Source: Setoptus koraiensis
Taxonomy: Eukaryota; Arthropoda
Assembly: GCA_048013815.1 (NCBI GenBank)
Contig: CM106586.1
Span: 11,718,001 to 11,782,000 of the forward strand
Direction of reading: 5' to 3'
Length of the DNA stretch: 64,000 nucleotides
The notes below the pieces were generated by a model that was given only the letters and a program-made list of their open reading frames with translations, was not told the DNA's origin and searched no databases. How positions within the stretch are numbered: the first letter of the stretch is position 1; every line of letters begins with the position of its first letter. Of this stretch, positions 1-10,640 are shown one piece after another. Position numbers and translations under genes: made by a program.

Positions 1-476
1 TTCCATCCGAGAGAGACCTTTTCAGCCATATCCTATTTTCAAGAATCGAAGACCAAAAATAAAAACACTCTAAAATGAGACAACCCCTTATTGCGCAATT
101 TTTGCGTTCTCGTGATCTTGAATAGAGCGAAAAATGTGCAAATCGTGTATATCGTCTGCAATGCTTATCACATTGGAATCGATGTATTCAAGTCAATGAA
201 TCGTATACTACTATTATTGTGATGCGCGGCGCTTGGCGGGATAGGTAGAATTCTGTCGATCATGTTCCCAAAATCCGATATCATCTAAATAGAGATACTA
301 GGCAGAACGGCAGTGGTTGGAGCTAGCGGGACATTCACTGACATTCGACTTTTAAAATCAGATTCATACTGATATGCTAAATCATGTTGTTTCCATCAAA
401 AACCTTGTAGAGAGGTTCACCGGCAAAAACAAATAAGAAATTTTTCATTTATTGGTAACGTACGTTTCGATCGGTT
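1..476. other. 5' flank of the ankyrin-DHHC gene; duplicated from 146 onward
   Basis: Bases 1-145 show nothing recognisable. From 146 to the start codon the sequence is nearly the same as 10310-10640, upstream of the chimeric copy. The only cluster of differences is at about 231-247, where copy 2 has a good 5' splice donor (GAG/GTAAGT at 10402-10410) and copy 1 reads GGGATAGGT. A 5'-UTR intron is therefore possible in copy 2. No TATA box is evident. Confidence 0.5.
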
Positions 477-2549
477 ATGAGTGAAAAGAAACATCGAGTC
501 TTTATAGATAGTGAGCCAACAAGTGCCACAGACAAAGTGAAATGGAACGCATTTACAAGCATTCACTCTAAAAATAGCGTCAAAGACCTCATTCGTTTAT
601 GTCACCAACAAAAAAATGGCCATTCTATTTTACAAAAACCAGACAGCAGAGGCCTCTTTCCGATTCATTGGGCCTCAATAAACAATCGACCTGACATGAT
701 TGAATACATGATCTTGCATAAAATTCCAAGGGATCTCGCCTGCCGTGACGATAGCCTGCATGGAGCCCGACCATTGCACTTAGCCGCTCTCAATGGATCC
801 ATTGAAGCTGCTTCATCGTTATTATTGAGTGGCCAGGTCAACAAAGACACGGATACCATGGCCAAGAGCATAATATCTATAATTGATAGTCTTGATTCAG
901 TTGGCCAGACAGCACTCATGCGATGCGCCATTAGTAGAAGTAGTAGCAGCGATTTATGCCCTGATTTTCTCACAGGCAGGAACACCTGGTCTCTTGGAGC
1001 AAGGCCCTCTCAAATGGCGTTGTATCTCATGGTGATGGGAGCAGATTGGCGAATCGTTGACATTCGAACAGGCTTCAACTTGATGCACTTAGCCGTCATC
1101 AACGATTGCCCAGATATAGTCCATTTGTTGTTGGCCATTGATGATAGCCTTGCCAATATGCACAGTGATGCGCCTGTCCACCGATCAAGCAACGGTGCAC
1201 AATTCAATCAAATACATTTAGTTGATGATGATTCGGACACAATAAAAACATTTGACTACTCGACTTTGCTAGGTGGTAGACACAATAGGCTAAAAAGTAA
1301 AAAGTTACAATTAGAGAAGGTGGAGCGCCCTTTGCTGCCCTTTGATTTGGCAATTATTTACAAGCGACCCTATATCTTAAGATTGCTGTGGAAAACAACG
1401 GATCTGAGCAAGTCTGTCATTTACAAGAGGCTGCTTGTCCATAGCAGTTATATGAATAGCAAGCGCACTAGGAACAAATCAGCAGATACTAGTGAATCTA
1501 ATTCGGATGAAATGAATAATCTGATTTTTAGAACTTATTTAACTAGCAGAAAAGAATCAGTTAAATTGTTAAGGTTCCACATAACACGATTCATATTAAT
1601 TATAGAATTGTTATTGGCTGCGCTATGGTGGTATCCCAAATACATGACTGCTTTTTTGAAAGATTCAACGAATGGTGGCAATCACTGGCTTTCGCATGCC
1701 ACATTCATGCTAACGTCGTCGCTCACAATTCTTTTTGGTTGTCGGACAAGTTTTAAAGATCCCGGCTACTTGAAACGTAACACAATACAGTATTTAAATG
1801 AGCTTATTGTGTTGATAAAACGAAATCCTTGTTTTAAAAAGAAACAATTGCATGCCATCGAGGACAACACTAGCGAAACGTTGAAAACGACAAGTAAAAA
1901 CAACAAAAATAATCAACAAATGAATGAAAATGACAGAGAAAGTATTCCAATCGAGCAAAGAGTCAAGTTATTGTGTCATTGGTGCAAATGTTTGAAAAAG
2001 CCCAGAAGTAGACATTGTAATCACTGCAATCACTGTGTACAAGATTTTGATCATCATTGTATGTATATAAATAGCTGCATTGGTAAAGAGAATCGTTTCG
2101 ATTTTTTAATCACATGCATAATGTTAACATTGACAAGCATCTATGGCACATTCATATTGAATGGAACTCAAAGAAAGAACTGGTTCGACTTTTTGTGGAT
2201 GGCCAAGTTTATACCCATCGCTGGATGGAAAACTTTTTGTACTCTTAGAAGAGCCTGTTTAGGTATAAGCCAATATGAAGAGATTAGATATCGGAAAATG
2301 AAGGGCTATCCTGTAGCTGTTGTGAGCAACATAGAACAAACAAAGGGTAATCGATTGTCAGGTCAATTAGACAGAGACAATGAAATGTTTTATCGCGAAC
2401 CCACAGGACGTCAGAGTAAAATAAGTACAAACTTAGGCGAATTCGCCAATTTCCGTTCTTTGAAACAGTATCTGCACCTCATTCTGTTCGAATCAGGGCC
2501 AAATCATTCAATTAATGATAGTGACATTAATATCTACAAATACGTGTAA
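477..2549 (+). CDS. Ankyrin-repeat DHHC palmitoyltransferase (ZDHHC17/HIP14-like)
   Basis: Uninterrupted 690-codon ORF from an ATG. Residues of about 60-240 hold ankyrin-type repeats (GLFPIHWAS, GARPLHLAALNGS, TGFNLMHLAVIN). Hydrophobic spans follow at roughly 365-390 and 405-425. Then comes a cysteine-rich DHHC domain (about 490-540) with the catalytic D525-H526-H527-C528 intact, and two more spans. This is the order in ZDHHC17/ZDHHC13, which use ankyrin repeats to recruit substrates for S-palmitoylation at Golgi-type membranes. The usual DHHCPW reads DHHCMY here, so the family is clear but the subfamily is not certain. Length is close to the family norm of about 630. It lacks introns, unusual for this family, so an old retrocopy cannot be excluded. 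Its first 218 codons recur unchanged at 10641. Confidence 0.85.
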   Translation: MSEKKHRVFIDSEPTSATDKVKWNAFTSIHSKNSVKDLIRLCHQQKNGHSILQKPDSRGLFPIHWASINNRPDMIEYMILHKIPRDLACRDDSLHGARPLHLAALNGSIEAASSLLLSGQVNKDTDTMAKSIISIIDSLDSVGQTALMRCAISRSSSSDLCPDFLTGRNTWSLGARPSQMALYLMVMGADWRIVDIRTGFNLMHLAVINDCPDIVHLLLAIDDSLANMHSDAPVHRSSNGAQFNQIHLVDDDSDTIKTFDYSTLLGGRHNRLKSKKLQLEKVERPLLPFDLAIIYKRPYILRLLWKTTDLSKSVIYKRLLVHSSYMNSKRTRNKSADTSESNSDEMNNLIFRTYLTSRKESVKLLRFHITRFILIIELLLAALWWYPKYMTAFLKDSTNGGNHWLSHATFMLTSSLTILFGCRTSFKDPGYLKRNTIQYLNELIVLIKRNPCFKKKQLHAIEDNTSETLKTTSKNNKNNQQMNENDRESIPIEQRVKLLCHWCKCLKKPRSRHCNHCNHCVQDFDHHCMYINSCIGKENRFDFLITCIMLTLTSIYGTFILNGTQRKNWFDFLWMAKFIPIAGWKTFCTLRRACLGISQYEEIRYRKMKGYPVAVVSNIEQTKGNRLSGQLDRDNEMFYREPTGRQSKISTNLGEFANFRSLKQYLHLILFESGPNHSINDSDINIYKYV

Positions 2550-3232
2550 TCTGCGAGATGTGTTTTCAGCACAGTTGGACACAGTACCGATGGTACTGTA
2601 CCATTGTGTATGCTAGTAGAGAAAATGATAAATGGTTACATCATCGACAAATGCACATACAGGCGCTCATCGAAAGCAATTCATCTCAACGTTTCAGGCT
2701 ATCAGCTCATGCTTAATGAGAAATTGTTGAGATATGATTCTAAGGCGATTTGATAGCCACTGGTACAAAAGGCCACTAGATGAAGTCTTAGAGGAGGAGT
2801 CATGGCAACTAGAATTGGTCCAAGAAGCGTGTGTGTAACGAATTTTCAATGAGGATTGAACAACGACCAATGGAATCAAGTGGTTCGAGGTGGCGGAGGA
2901 AAAGGGCACTTGGAGCTTCGAAATTCGAGGTGACATGTAGTACCGCTGGCGGTAAGTTTAGATCGAAGAGGGGGGATCAGAGTGATTGCGCTTCACTTAG
3001 AACAGCGCGTGCTCCATCAAACACAATACACAATAAAACTTTAGCTAATCAGTAGCTGTAGGATCGGAGGATTGGATTGCTGGTTGCCGAAATTCATTGC
3101 AAATTCATTGACCGATTTTGTTGAATTGTTGCTTGTTTGTTTATACTAACTAGTTTTCATTTTATTTACATTACATTTACTAAGTAAGTTTTCTACCACG
3201 AACGAGCGAGCTCATGACAACTGCAGTCCAAG
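2550..3232. other. Intergenic region between the DHHC gene and the SAK-repeat gene
   Basis: Short antiparallel ORFs overlap one another here and look like chance. I see no promoter or repeat. The corresponding stretch is missing from copy 2, where about 1133-3728 has been lost. Confidence 0.5.
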
Positions 3233-4168
3233 ATGGCGCCCACAACGGATGCACAAATCCATTTAGATGCCACACCTGGGACAAATATTGGCGAAGAACA
3301 CAATAATGCTGATAATCACCAACTCATTAATAGTAATAGCTATGCATCATTTGATAACTTTCTGATGGCCAACAGGCTAGAACGTGACGCCACTATCAGG
3401 AGCTACCAAAATACTATAAGTAATACCTCTGAGCCATGTGGTGAATGTTTTGTGAATATAAACACCTTAACATTCAGTCTAGCAATATTAACTGTGATAA
3501 TAATGCTGATGGAAATCTGCTACACATGCTATTTTTTCAGACGCTACCTCAAGCCTATCATAGACCAATATCCAGTTCATCCTGCCGGGGCCTTGGAGCA
3601 TAGAAGGAAGCCCATTTTAACTGAGCCACGTCAATTGATCGCTGCGGACACCCCGATGATGAGCATCAACACAATGTCGACTGAACATCAATCGTTGTCT
3701 AAGGACTCCGATACTGGCCAAAATATTATGACAGCCACGACATTGAATAGGAGATTATTCAGATCAGCAAAATCGGTGAAATCAGCAAAGTCGGCAAAGT
3801 CAGCAAAGTCGGCAAAGTCTGCAAAGTCGACAAAGTCTGCAAAGTCTGCAAAGTCTGCAAAGTCTGCAAAGTCGGCAAGGTCGACAAAGTCGGCGAAATT
3901 AATGAAATTGACCAACACTCCCAGTCCGCAAATGAAATCACGAAAGACAATACCGAAGAAGAGATCGAAGTCATTGAGAAAGTTTGTTACATTGGTTGAG
4001 AACAAGTCGTTGCCGGATACACGACCGCCACATTTGCAACCTGGCATCAATCTAGAAGGCCAAGAATCAACAGGAACGAACTATTACACTGAGATCGCAC
4101 CCAAGAATGTCAAGTCAATATCTCAGTATGAGTTAATGCGTCAAAAAAAAACACTGTCCCCTAATTAA
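3233..4168 (+). CDS. Single-pass membrane protein with Ser-Ala-Lys repeat tail
   Basis: 311 codons from an ATG in good context (caagATGGCG). The N-terminal part (1-75) is polar and Asn-rich. A hydrophobic span covers about 77-102, has cysteines at its edges and ends in FFRRYLK, so the C-terminus is predicted cytosolic. Residues 178-222 are a run of Ser-Ala/Thr/Val-Lys triplets, followed by a basic tail with KSRKTIPKKRSK. The tail is strongly cationic and could bind acidic lipid, nucleic acid or tubulin; that is inference. I do not recognise the family. It has no signal peptide. The C-terminal 147 residues recur fused to an ankyrin N-terminus at 10641-11738. AATAAA at about 4855 may be its polyadenylation signal. 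Confidence 0.65.
   Translation: MAPTTDAQIHLDATPGTNIGEEHNNADNHQLINSNSYASFDNFLMANRLERDATIRSYQNTISNTSEPCGECFVNINTLTFSLAILTVIIMLMEICYTCYFFRRYLKPIIDQYPVHPAGALEHRRKPILTEPRQLIAADTPMMSINTMSTEHQSLSKDSDTGQNIMTATTLNRRLFRSAKSVKSAKSAKSAKSAKSAKSTKSAKSAKSAKSAKSARSTKSAKLMKLTNTPSPQMKSRKTIPKKRSKSLRKFVTLVENKSLPDTRPPHLQPGINLEGQESTGTNYYTEIAPKNVKSISQYELMRQKKTLSPN
3764..3898 (+). repeat. 9-bp coding tandem repeat (Ser-Ala-Lys)
   Basis: About 15 units of tcngcaaag-type 9-mers encode the SAK tail. Unit order and number differ slightly from the second copy near 11332-11460, where a 9-bp insertion also adds Ser-Val-Lys at about 11521. This is in-frame slippage. Confidence 0.85.
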
Positions 4169-5057
4169 CACGTAAACAGAGAATGTGAATATCAGTGTGA
4201 CACGATGATGTAACATCTTATCTCGACTGTCTATCACATGTCCGTAATTTTGTCATTCAACAGCAGCCGAGCCATAGAGAATAGGGTAATGGAGGTGTGG
4301 GGCCATCGGTTGGTGGTGTCCAGACTAACTTGCTTCCAACAAATATCGGTTGTAAGATATAAGTGAAAGAAAAAAAGTGCCACGAATCGGCACTCGTTTT
4401 CTGTTCTGACGACCACGATCATTAGATAGTAGGGAGGTTGCGAACGTAGATCTTCATATTTTTGAGGAGAAATGTCACGATATCGGTCACAATATTGGTC
4501 ACACTTTTTTTCTCGTCAGCTGAAATTTTTCTTTTTCTTTTGTTTTCAAGAGATTTGGAAGACTGAGGCAGAACTGGGCAGTAGCAAATCAACAGCACCG
4601 ACCTAAGATCTCCTCACGCCGGTTCACTGACTGAGAGGTCTGTTGTACAAATTCACTTATTCATCCAGTACAATGAAGCCAGAATAGATAAAATACAACT
4701 TTATGAATGGGCAGAAGGCGTTCAATACTCATGCTGAAAGGATGGAATTGTGCAAGATGACATGTTCAAACCGAAAATGGCAAAGATGAATCATCCAAGA
4801 TAGTGGCTGTTCAAAAACGTCCAAATTATCTAACTTTCTCTCAATTCTATGAATAAATAAATATCTACCTTTATCACAAGATCAATTGTGCCAATCGATA
4901 ATCAACCAAAAGCACATCAATGCATGGTCTAATCTGGTTCGATCTGCGTCAGTTGAGACCAACCACTCTCATCGACTTAATGAGGATAGAAACGACAGAT
5001 GCAACATGCATGCAGTGATACAGTGTAATGCAAACTGACAGCTTTTAGTACAACTGT
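4169..5057. other. Non-coding, duplicated at 11739-13485; contains the MITE empty site
   Basis: No gene seen. The stretch matches 11739-13485 except for two extra blocks there. The single ctcatgct at 4728-4735 is the unoccupied counterpart of the duplicated target flanking the MITE at 12286-12813. A second block of about 335 bp (13043-13375) is present only in copy 2. Confidence 0.7.
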
Positions 5058-5111
5058 GCTCGTGCATGAAAGTAGAACAGAGACTTTGACACACAACCAT
5101 TTTAACTTTCA
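5058..5111 (+). promoter_or_regulatory. Shared 5' module, copy 1 (upstream of A1)
   Basis: First of seven copies of a block reading roughly GCTCGTGCATGAAAGTAGAA, a short spacer, GACTTTGACACACAACCATT and yTAACTTTCA. It lies about 300 bp before a family A start. An octamer-like ATGCAAAC precedes it. It is either a promoter or a 5'-UTR exon. Confidence 0.55.
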
Positions 5112-5387
5112 CCTGGTGTATTGCGGAACACTACGTCACGCGCTCAAGTTCATCTGCAACAAGCTATTCGAGATTTCACATTCACTTCATCAGGCTTCAT
5201 TTTTGTTGATTTGATGACTTTAACACCACCGACGAGTAAAGAATTGACGTCTCTTGCAAGTTGCTTGTATCATCAGTTGCAACAAAAAATCATCCCTCCT
5301 ATCTACTGAAAACAGCCGGATACAGCAATAGCGCCCAGGACAATACCAAAGTTATTAATCGAGTCATCTGCCAGTTTAGGTAGAGTC

Positions 5388-5391
5388 AAGG
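5388..5391. other. Empty target site of the LTR retrotransposon
   Basis: A single aagg within agtcaagggttcgcc. In copy 2 the same four bases flank the retrotransposon on both sides (13814-13817 and 24174-24177), so this is the pre-insertion state. Confidence 0.85.
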
Positions 5392-5411
5392 GTTCGCCTT
5401 GTGCGCTCACG

Positions 5412-5603
5412 ATGGGTGGTATAAATTTATTTGGCGAGCAAAAAAACGACGAAAGAATAGCGTGCTACTCAGAAACGATCACACCGACTGATTGTGGCTG
5501 CTTAACTCATATGATCAAGTACATCATGTATATCACGATGGGGGCGAACTTTTTGTGTTACACGGCGTTATTTTCTATCATTCTGATTAAGGCTCTAAGA
5601 TGA
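5412..5603 (+). CDS. A1: DCGC-motif small membrane protein (family A)
   Basis: 63 codons from ATG. A polar N-terminus with C18 leads to TPTDCGC (C28, C30), then one hydrophobic span (about 37-58) and a basic end, IKALR. With lysine and arginine only after the span, the N-terminus probably faces outside (type III). The protein is closely matched at 24198 and partly at 8268 and 27542. Between the A1/A3 pair and A2, the DCGC motif and the membrane segment are better conserved than the N-terminus, which supports real coding. I recognise no known family. Confidence 0.65.
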   Translation: MGGINLFGEQKNDERIACYSETITPTDCGCLTHMIKYIMYITMGANFLCYTALFSIILIKALR

Positions 5604-6322
5604 GTGAATGTATTGACGAGGCAACGCTCTCAACTTTGATCATAGGACTATTTTATATCGGGTGAATCAATGATTGGCGTATCCGAATAACATCAGAAAA
5701 CCACTATGAATAACCACTATGATGTTCTAATAAGGTAGAGAGTTATTCAAGTATGCATGTGGCATGACCACATGATATGTTGATAAAATAAAATTTTTCT
5801 AATAAAAATGCTTACATGTATCATGACCAAATTAAGTTCCATTATTTCTTGATTGATGGAAACATATATTTTGAACGACAGGCTTCACTGAAAGATACGT
5901 AATGTCTCTAACAATTGGCATTAACATTACTTTAGTCGTGGATATAGTTTCAATCGAGGCAAGAGAAATCAGACCAAAGAGCTTCCCATGTCGGACTTGA
6001 ACTCACAAGTCAGTCAGTTCGTTGTCAGTTTGTGCTGTGACGATCATTATGACGTCACTATGTCAAAATAAAAGACTAACTTCGAGGCATCAGGTAAGTC
6101 AGACGATCTCCATCTACTAGTTGGATGATAACCTTAGTTCAATCAGTATTAACAGCCCCATGAGTTCAGACGCACATCAAGTACTTTATTAATCTGTATA
6201 TCAACGATTGAAATTAGTGAATTAATATCCGAGTAGGTTGATCAGGATTGCATTCTCATCCTCATCAGCTGAATGAAATTATAAAAGATGACATGCAAAT
6301 CGGCTGCTTCTATTACGCCCGA
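5604..6322. other. Intergenic between A1 and B1
   Basis: Probable A1 3' end (ATAAAATAAA near 5783) and spacer sequence also found at 8427-9000 and 24400-25090. No other gene seen. Confidence 0.5.
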
Positions 6323-6387
6323 GCTCGTGCATGAAAGTAGAAGAGGAAACTGAATGAGACTTTGACACACAACCATTCTAACTTTCA
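6323..6387 (+). promoter_or_regulatory. Shared 5' module, copy 2 (upstream of B1)
   Basis: Same module as at 5058, here with an 11-base insertion (gaaactgaatg) in the spacer, a form specific to family B copies. A perfect ATGCAAAT octamer lies about 30 bp upstream. A likely 3' splice site (gaaattatag) sits directly before the B1 ATG, so the module may be in a 5'-UTR exon. Confidence 0.55.
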
Positions 6388-6522
6388 TTTCTTACATTTG
6401 ACTTGAAATTGAGGCGAATATCCCGCACAAATCACAATTGTTTGGTCAGGATCCATCGAATGAATGATATTTTTTCTATGGTGATTGAAGGAATAGTTAT
6501 TATATATTGAAATTATAGAGCC

Positions 6523-6942
6523 ATGTATCCCCCGAGATGCATCGAATCAGAATACTGGAGACAGTATCCTCTTTTATACAGAAATTATTCAATACTTGTA
6601 GATCCTTTTAATAGATTCAAGGAAAAAATGCTGTCCGTAGTGTCTGGATGTGATCGTCAATTGAATCAATGTCTTGAAGATTCCCTAAACCTGGATTTTG
6701 ACACTTTCGATGTTCCATCGTCTTGGTTTGGAAATTATGCATTTATCATGAGGAAAATGAACGAGAGTAATTGCTCCTCGCATTGCAGCACGCACTGGAT
6801 CATGATTGCATTGGGTATGATCTTCTTCTTTATTGGTATAGCGATGATCTTTGTGGTTTCAAAAAATATAGGCAAACGTGGAAAAAAACAAGTTGAAATT
6901 GCGACTAGAAACGTTCCCACTCGTTTCCAGTTCTTGGGGTAG
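6523..6942 (+). CDS. B1: cysteine-rich type III membrane protein (family B)
   Basis: 139 codons. Starts MYPPRC. The 90-residue N-terminal part has C6, C43, C50, C84 and C88, the last two in NxSNCSSHCS next to the membrane. The span is at about 93-113, followed by GKRGKK and a short basic tail. There is no signal peptide, so by charge the N-terminus is outside. Family members B3 and B4 have a sixth cysteine. AATAAA is present near 7056. The gene is nearly identical to B5 (25819). Function is unknown; a secreted-side disulfide domain on a membrane anchor is the inference. Confidence 0.7.
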   Translation: MYPPRCIESEYWRQYPLLYRNYSILVDPFNRFKEKMLSVVSGCDRQLNQCLEDSLNLDFDTFDVPSSWFGNYAFIMRKMNESNCSSHCSTHWIMIALGMIFFFIGIAMIFVVSKNIGKRGKKQVEIATRNVPTRFQFLG

Positions 6943-7155
6943 TAGCAGCAATAATTTTGGAGAAAAATCAGTTCGAAGCTCTATCAAGACTTGAAGCAAT
7001 GTATGAATGTCAACCATGAGATCAACTCGATCGAAACTCTTTGTCTCTGCATAGAATAAAACGTAACCACCTTAATTTTTTGAATACTCTTGGTGTGCTA
7101 GCTCATTCATCATAGTGACAGATAGAGCTAACTTGATTATCGAGCAGATCCATGT

Positions 7156-7345
7156 ATGTTCGAAAATATCTCGGGAAAATGAACGAAAGTAATTGCTCCT
7201 CGCATTGCAGAACGCACTGGATCATGATTGCAGTGGGTATGGTCTTCTCTTCATTGGTATGGCGATGATCTCTGTGGTTTCAACCTATATAGGCAAACGT
7301 GAAAAAAAACGAGGTGAAACCACTCGTTTCCCGTTCTTTAAGTAG
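7156..7345 (+). pseudogene. psi-B: truncated, frameshifted family B copy
   Basis: Keeps the NESNCSSHC motif and the start of the membrane span but lacks the larger ectodomain. A one-base deletion relative to the matching copy at 26455 (cttctcttc against cttcctcttc) breaks the frame in the span. AATAAA follows at about 7506. Confidence 0.7.
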
Positions 7346-7446
7346 TAGCAGCTACAATTTTGAAGAAAAATCATCAGTTCGAAGCTCTTTAAGACTTGAA
7401 GCAATATATGAATGTCAACCATGAGATCAACTCGATTGAAACTCCT

Positions 7447-7500
7447 CTCTCTCTATCTCTCTTGCTCTCTCTCTCTCTCTTCTCTCTCTCTCCTCTCTTG
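7447..7500. repeat. CT-rich microsatellite
   Basis: Imperfect (CT)n in the 3' flank of psi-B. The same site after B6 has a shorter run (about 26763-26786). Confidence 0.8.
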
Positions 7501-7912
7501 CGTAGAATAAAACGTAACCACCTTAACTTTTTGGAACTACCCTTGGTGTGCTAGATCATTCATCATAGTGACAGATAGAGATAATTTATTATCAAAGTCC
7601 ATGTATTAGCCGACAAAGAAAAAAAAACAAAGGACAATGAGCACTGAACTAAAGTGACACGCCGATCCAGAAAAATGCTGTATCTTGATGCCACTTGTTC
7701 GAGCATGTTGTCAAGAGACCTTGCGATGTGATAGTTCAAACATGAAGAAATGGGTCATTGTGACTCAAACACACGAGTGGAATCGGTGAACTCGTATCAG
7801 AGTGAGTTGGTTAGAATCGCAATTGCACTCCCATCAGCTTTATCGGGATAGAACAGATAAATGTAAAATGCATGCAGTGGTAATGCAAATCTACAGTTTC
7901 TATTATATCAGT

Positions 7913-7966
7913 GCTCGCGCATGAAAAAAGAAGAGAGACTTTGACACACAACCATTTTAACTTTCA
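7913..7966 (+). promoter_or_regulatory. Shared 5' module, copy 3 (upstream of A2)
   Basis: Same module with the short spacer typical of family A. ATGCAAAT lies about 30 bp upstream. The following tgtattgcag could be a 3' splice site. Confidence 0.55.
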
Positions 7967-8267
7967 ACTGGTGTATTGCAGAACACTTACGTCACGCGCT
8001 CAAGTCTATCTGCAACAAACAATTCGAGATTACATTTTTCGCTTCATCAGGCTTCCTAGTTGCTATAGCAACTTTCACAACACAGATGGACAGAAACTCA
8101 ACATCGCTTCCAAATTGCTTGTATCATCCATCGATGCAACAGAAAATTCAACTCTTCTATCTCCCAGAAATTATCAGACACAACAAAAGCACGAGGGACA
8201 ATATCGGAGTTATTAATTGAGTCATCACCAGTCTAACATACAATCAAGCTGTCGCCTTGCATACACC

Positions 8268-8426
8268 ATGGACGATATTACAGGAACAAAATGCCACGCA
8301 GAACTAATTAGCCCGACTGACTGTGGGTGCGAGATACGATATCTGTTTAGGTATATCATGTTTGGAGCGAACTTTTTGTGTTACACGGCTTTGTTTTATA
8401 TCATTCTGATTAAGGCTCTGAGATGA
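8268..8426 (+). CDS. A2: DCGC-motif small membrane protein (family A)
   Basis: 52 codons. The start is the ATG in caccATGGAC; upstream in-frame codons lack an ATG. It has SPTDCGC (C19, C21), then a span with GANFLCYTALF and the end IKALR shared with A1. The N-terminus differs from A1 while the motif and span are kept. A4 at 27542 is a near-identical copy. Confidence 0.65.
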   Translation: MDDITGTKCHAELISPTDCGCEIRYLFRYIMFGANFLCYTALFYIILIKALR

Positions 8427-9003
8427 GTGAATGTATTGACAAGGCAACGCTCTCAACTATGATCATAGGACAATTTTCAATTGGATGAATTTAATGATTG
8501 GCATATCTGAATAACATCGGAAAACCACTATGAATAATAAGGCTGATGTTCTAATTAGGTAATGAATTATTCAAGTATGCATGTTGTCATGATATGTTGA
8601 TAAAATGTCGGAGAGAAGTCAATCTAATAAAAATGCTAACATGTATCATGACCAGATTTCCATTATTTCTTGATTGATGGAACCCTATGTTATGAATGAC
8701 AAGCTTCACTGATAGATACGTAATGTCAATATACATGTCTGTATACATTGGCATTAACATTACTTTAGTCGTAGATATAGTGTCAATCGAGGCAAGAGAG
8801 ATCAGACTAAAGAGCTTCTTTTGTCGGACTTGAACTCAGTTAGTTCCGTGACGATCATTATATCAGTACTTTATTAATCTGTATATCAACGATTGAAATT
8901 GGCATGTATCAGAGTAAGTTGATCAGGATTGCATTCTCATCCTCATCAGCTGAATGAAATTATAAAAGATGACATGCAAATCGGCTGCTTCTATTACGCC
9001 CGA
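8427..9003. other. Intergenic between A2 and B3
   Basis: Spacer homologous to 5604-6322 and 24396-25093. No other feature seen. Confidence 0.5.
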
Positions 9004-9068
9004 GCTCGTGCATGAAAGTAGAAGAGGAAACTGAATGAGACTTTGACACACAACCATTCTAACTTTCA
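9004..9068 (+). promoter_or_regulatory. Shared 5' module, copy 4 (upstream of B3)
   Basis: Family B form of the module, with ATGCAAAT about 30 bp upstream. Confidence 0.55.
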
Positions 9069-9267
9069 TTTCTTACATTTGACTTGAAATTGAGGCGAAT
9101 ATTAGAAAATCTCGCATAAATAACAATTGTTTGGTCAGGATCCGTCGAATAATATTTTTGCATGGTAATTGACGGAATGGTTATGATTTATTGAAATTTC
9201 AGATAATAACACACCTGTGAAACGCACACACGCAAGCACACACACAGACGGAGAGAGAGAGAGAGTC

Positions 9268-9705
9268 ATGTTCCCTCCAGTATGCTTAGAAAGGGAGTTA
9301 GATAGGATGGGGATTCTTTCATGGGATAATGAACCTCATTTTGCCGCAGGATGTAGCGGTTCCGAGATTTATGGATGTACTATAAAGAATGATACCGAAC
9401 AAAACATGAAAATTCGGAGGAAATACTTCCACGAATGTCTCAAAGAAATTGTTCCGCTCGTGGTACAAGAACATGCAAAACGGATTCTCACCGAAATTAA
9501 CATTTCCAATTGCAACTCGCATTGCAGCCCGAACTGGATCCTAGATGCATTGGTTGTTTTCTTATTCTTTATTGGTATAGCGATGATCATTCTTGTTTTA
9601 ATGTTTTTGGACAAACGTGGAGGAATGTTAAACGGATCCGAGAAAAATAACTCTCCCTCTTCATCCCGTTCTTCATCCCGTCCTCATAAGCGCTCGCATT
9701 CTTGA
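9268..9705 (+). CDS. B3: cysteine-rich type III membrane protein (family B)
   Basis: 145 codons from the ATG in agtcATGTTC. Six cysteines: C6, C29, C37, C57, C82 and C86. The juxtamembrane part is SNCNSHCSPNW. A span (about 91-113) with FFIGIAMIILV is followed by DKRGG and a Ser/Arg/His-rich tail. The C6, C, C, C, CxxxC spacing matches B4, consistent with conserved disulfides. Just upstream is a CA/GA-rich stretch, and a 3' splice-like gaaatttcag lies further upstream. AATAAA near 9811. Confidence 0.7.
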   Translation: MFPPVCLERELDRMGILSWDNEPHFAAGCSGSEIYGCTIKNDTEQNMKIRRKYFHECLKEIVPLVVQEHAKRILTEINISNCNSHCSPNWILDALVVFLFFIGIAMIILVLMFLDKRGGMLNGSEKNNSPSSSRSSSRPHKRSHS

Positions 9706-10309
9706 AGAAAAAAATCGTCAGTTCGAAGCTCTTTCGAGACTGTATATAAATGAGCCAATATAAATGTCAATTACGAGATCAACTCGATTGAAACTCTTCG
9801 TCTTTGCACAGAATAAACCTTATTCATCTTAACTTTTGGAACACCCGTAGTGTGCTAAACGCAGATTGACACATACTGATGCATCAATAACCGTGCACTC
9901 CAGTCAACCTACAACAAACGATTCGAGATTTTATTTCTCGCGTCATTTCTGATCTAAGATCCGAACTTTTCCAGTGATACATGCGAAAAAAATACATCTA
10001 TCTAGCTTTGCATTTATCTGTTGATCTGGCGCTTGATTTTTGCCGACATAATGAGCCTTGGCTGCAATTTTCTATTTGATTTAACAGAGGTCGATGTGAG
10101 AAAAGATCCCTGATTCTTTAGATCCAACGGAAAATGCACTGAAAACACTGAGGTGTCTCGATAAATTTTACGTTTTTTCTCATCTTTTTCTTGTTAATTT
10201 GTTTTTCGATTGCTCATTCGATCTCACGCACGAAAGATGCGTGCACAAAAAGCGACCTCGAGCGGTTTTTCCCTGAACTGCGGCTGAAGGTATCGGCAGA
10301 TTTCCACAC
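9706..10309. other. Intergenic; right end of duplication copy 1
   Basis: Contains a short remnant similar to the region after the shared module (about 9898-9950) and the junction at about 10310 where copy 2 begins. Nothing else seen. Confidence 0.5.
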
Positions 10310-10640
10310 GGTATATCGTCTGCAATGCTTATCACATTGGAATCGATGTATTCAAGTCAATGAATCGTATACTACTATTATTGTGATGCGCGGCGCCTGG
10401 CGAGGTAAGTAGAATTCTGTCGATCATGTTCCCAAAATCCGATATCATCTAAATAGAGATACTAGGCAGAACGGCAGTGGTTGGAGCTAGCGGGACATTC
10501 ACTGACATTCGACTTTTAAAATCAGATTCATACTGATATGCTAAATCATGTTGTTTCCATCAAAAACCTTGTAGAGAGGTTCACCGGCAAAAACAAATAA
10601 GAAATTTTTCATTTATTGGTAACGTACGTTTCGATCGGTT

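Noticed and set aside
3688-4050. Minus-strand ORF rich in Phe-Ala-Asp repeats, and its partner at 11174-11620
   Set aside because: It is the reverse complement of the Ser-Ala-Lys 9-bp repeat; a 9-bp unit without stops opens several frames.
7911-8216. ORFs after the shared module (also 5121-5309 and 13484-13735)
   Set aside because: The DNA is conserved but the reading frame is not: insertions between copies are not multiples of three and the ends differ.
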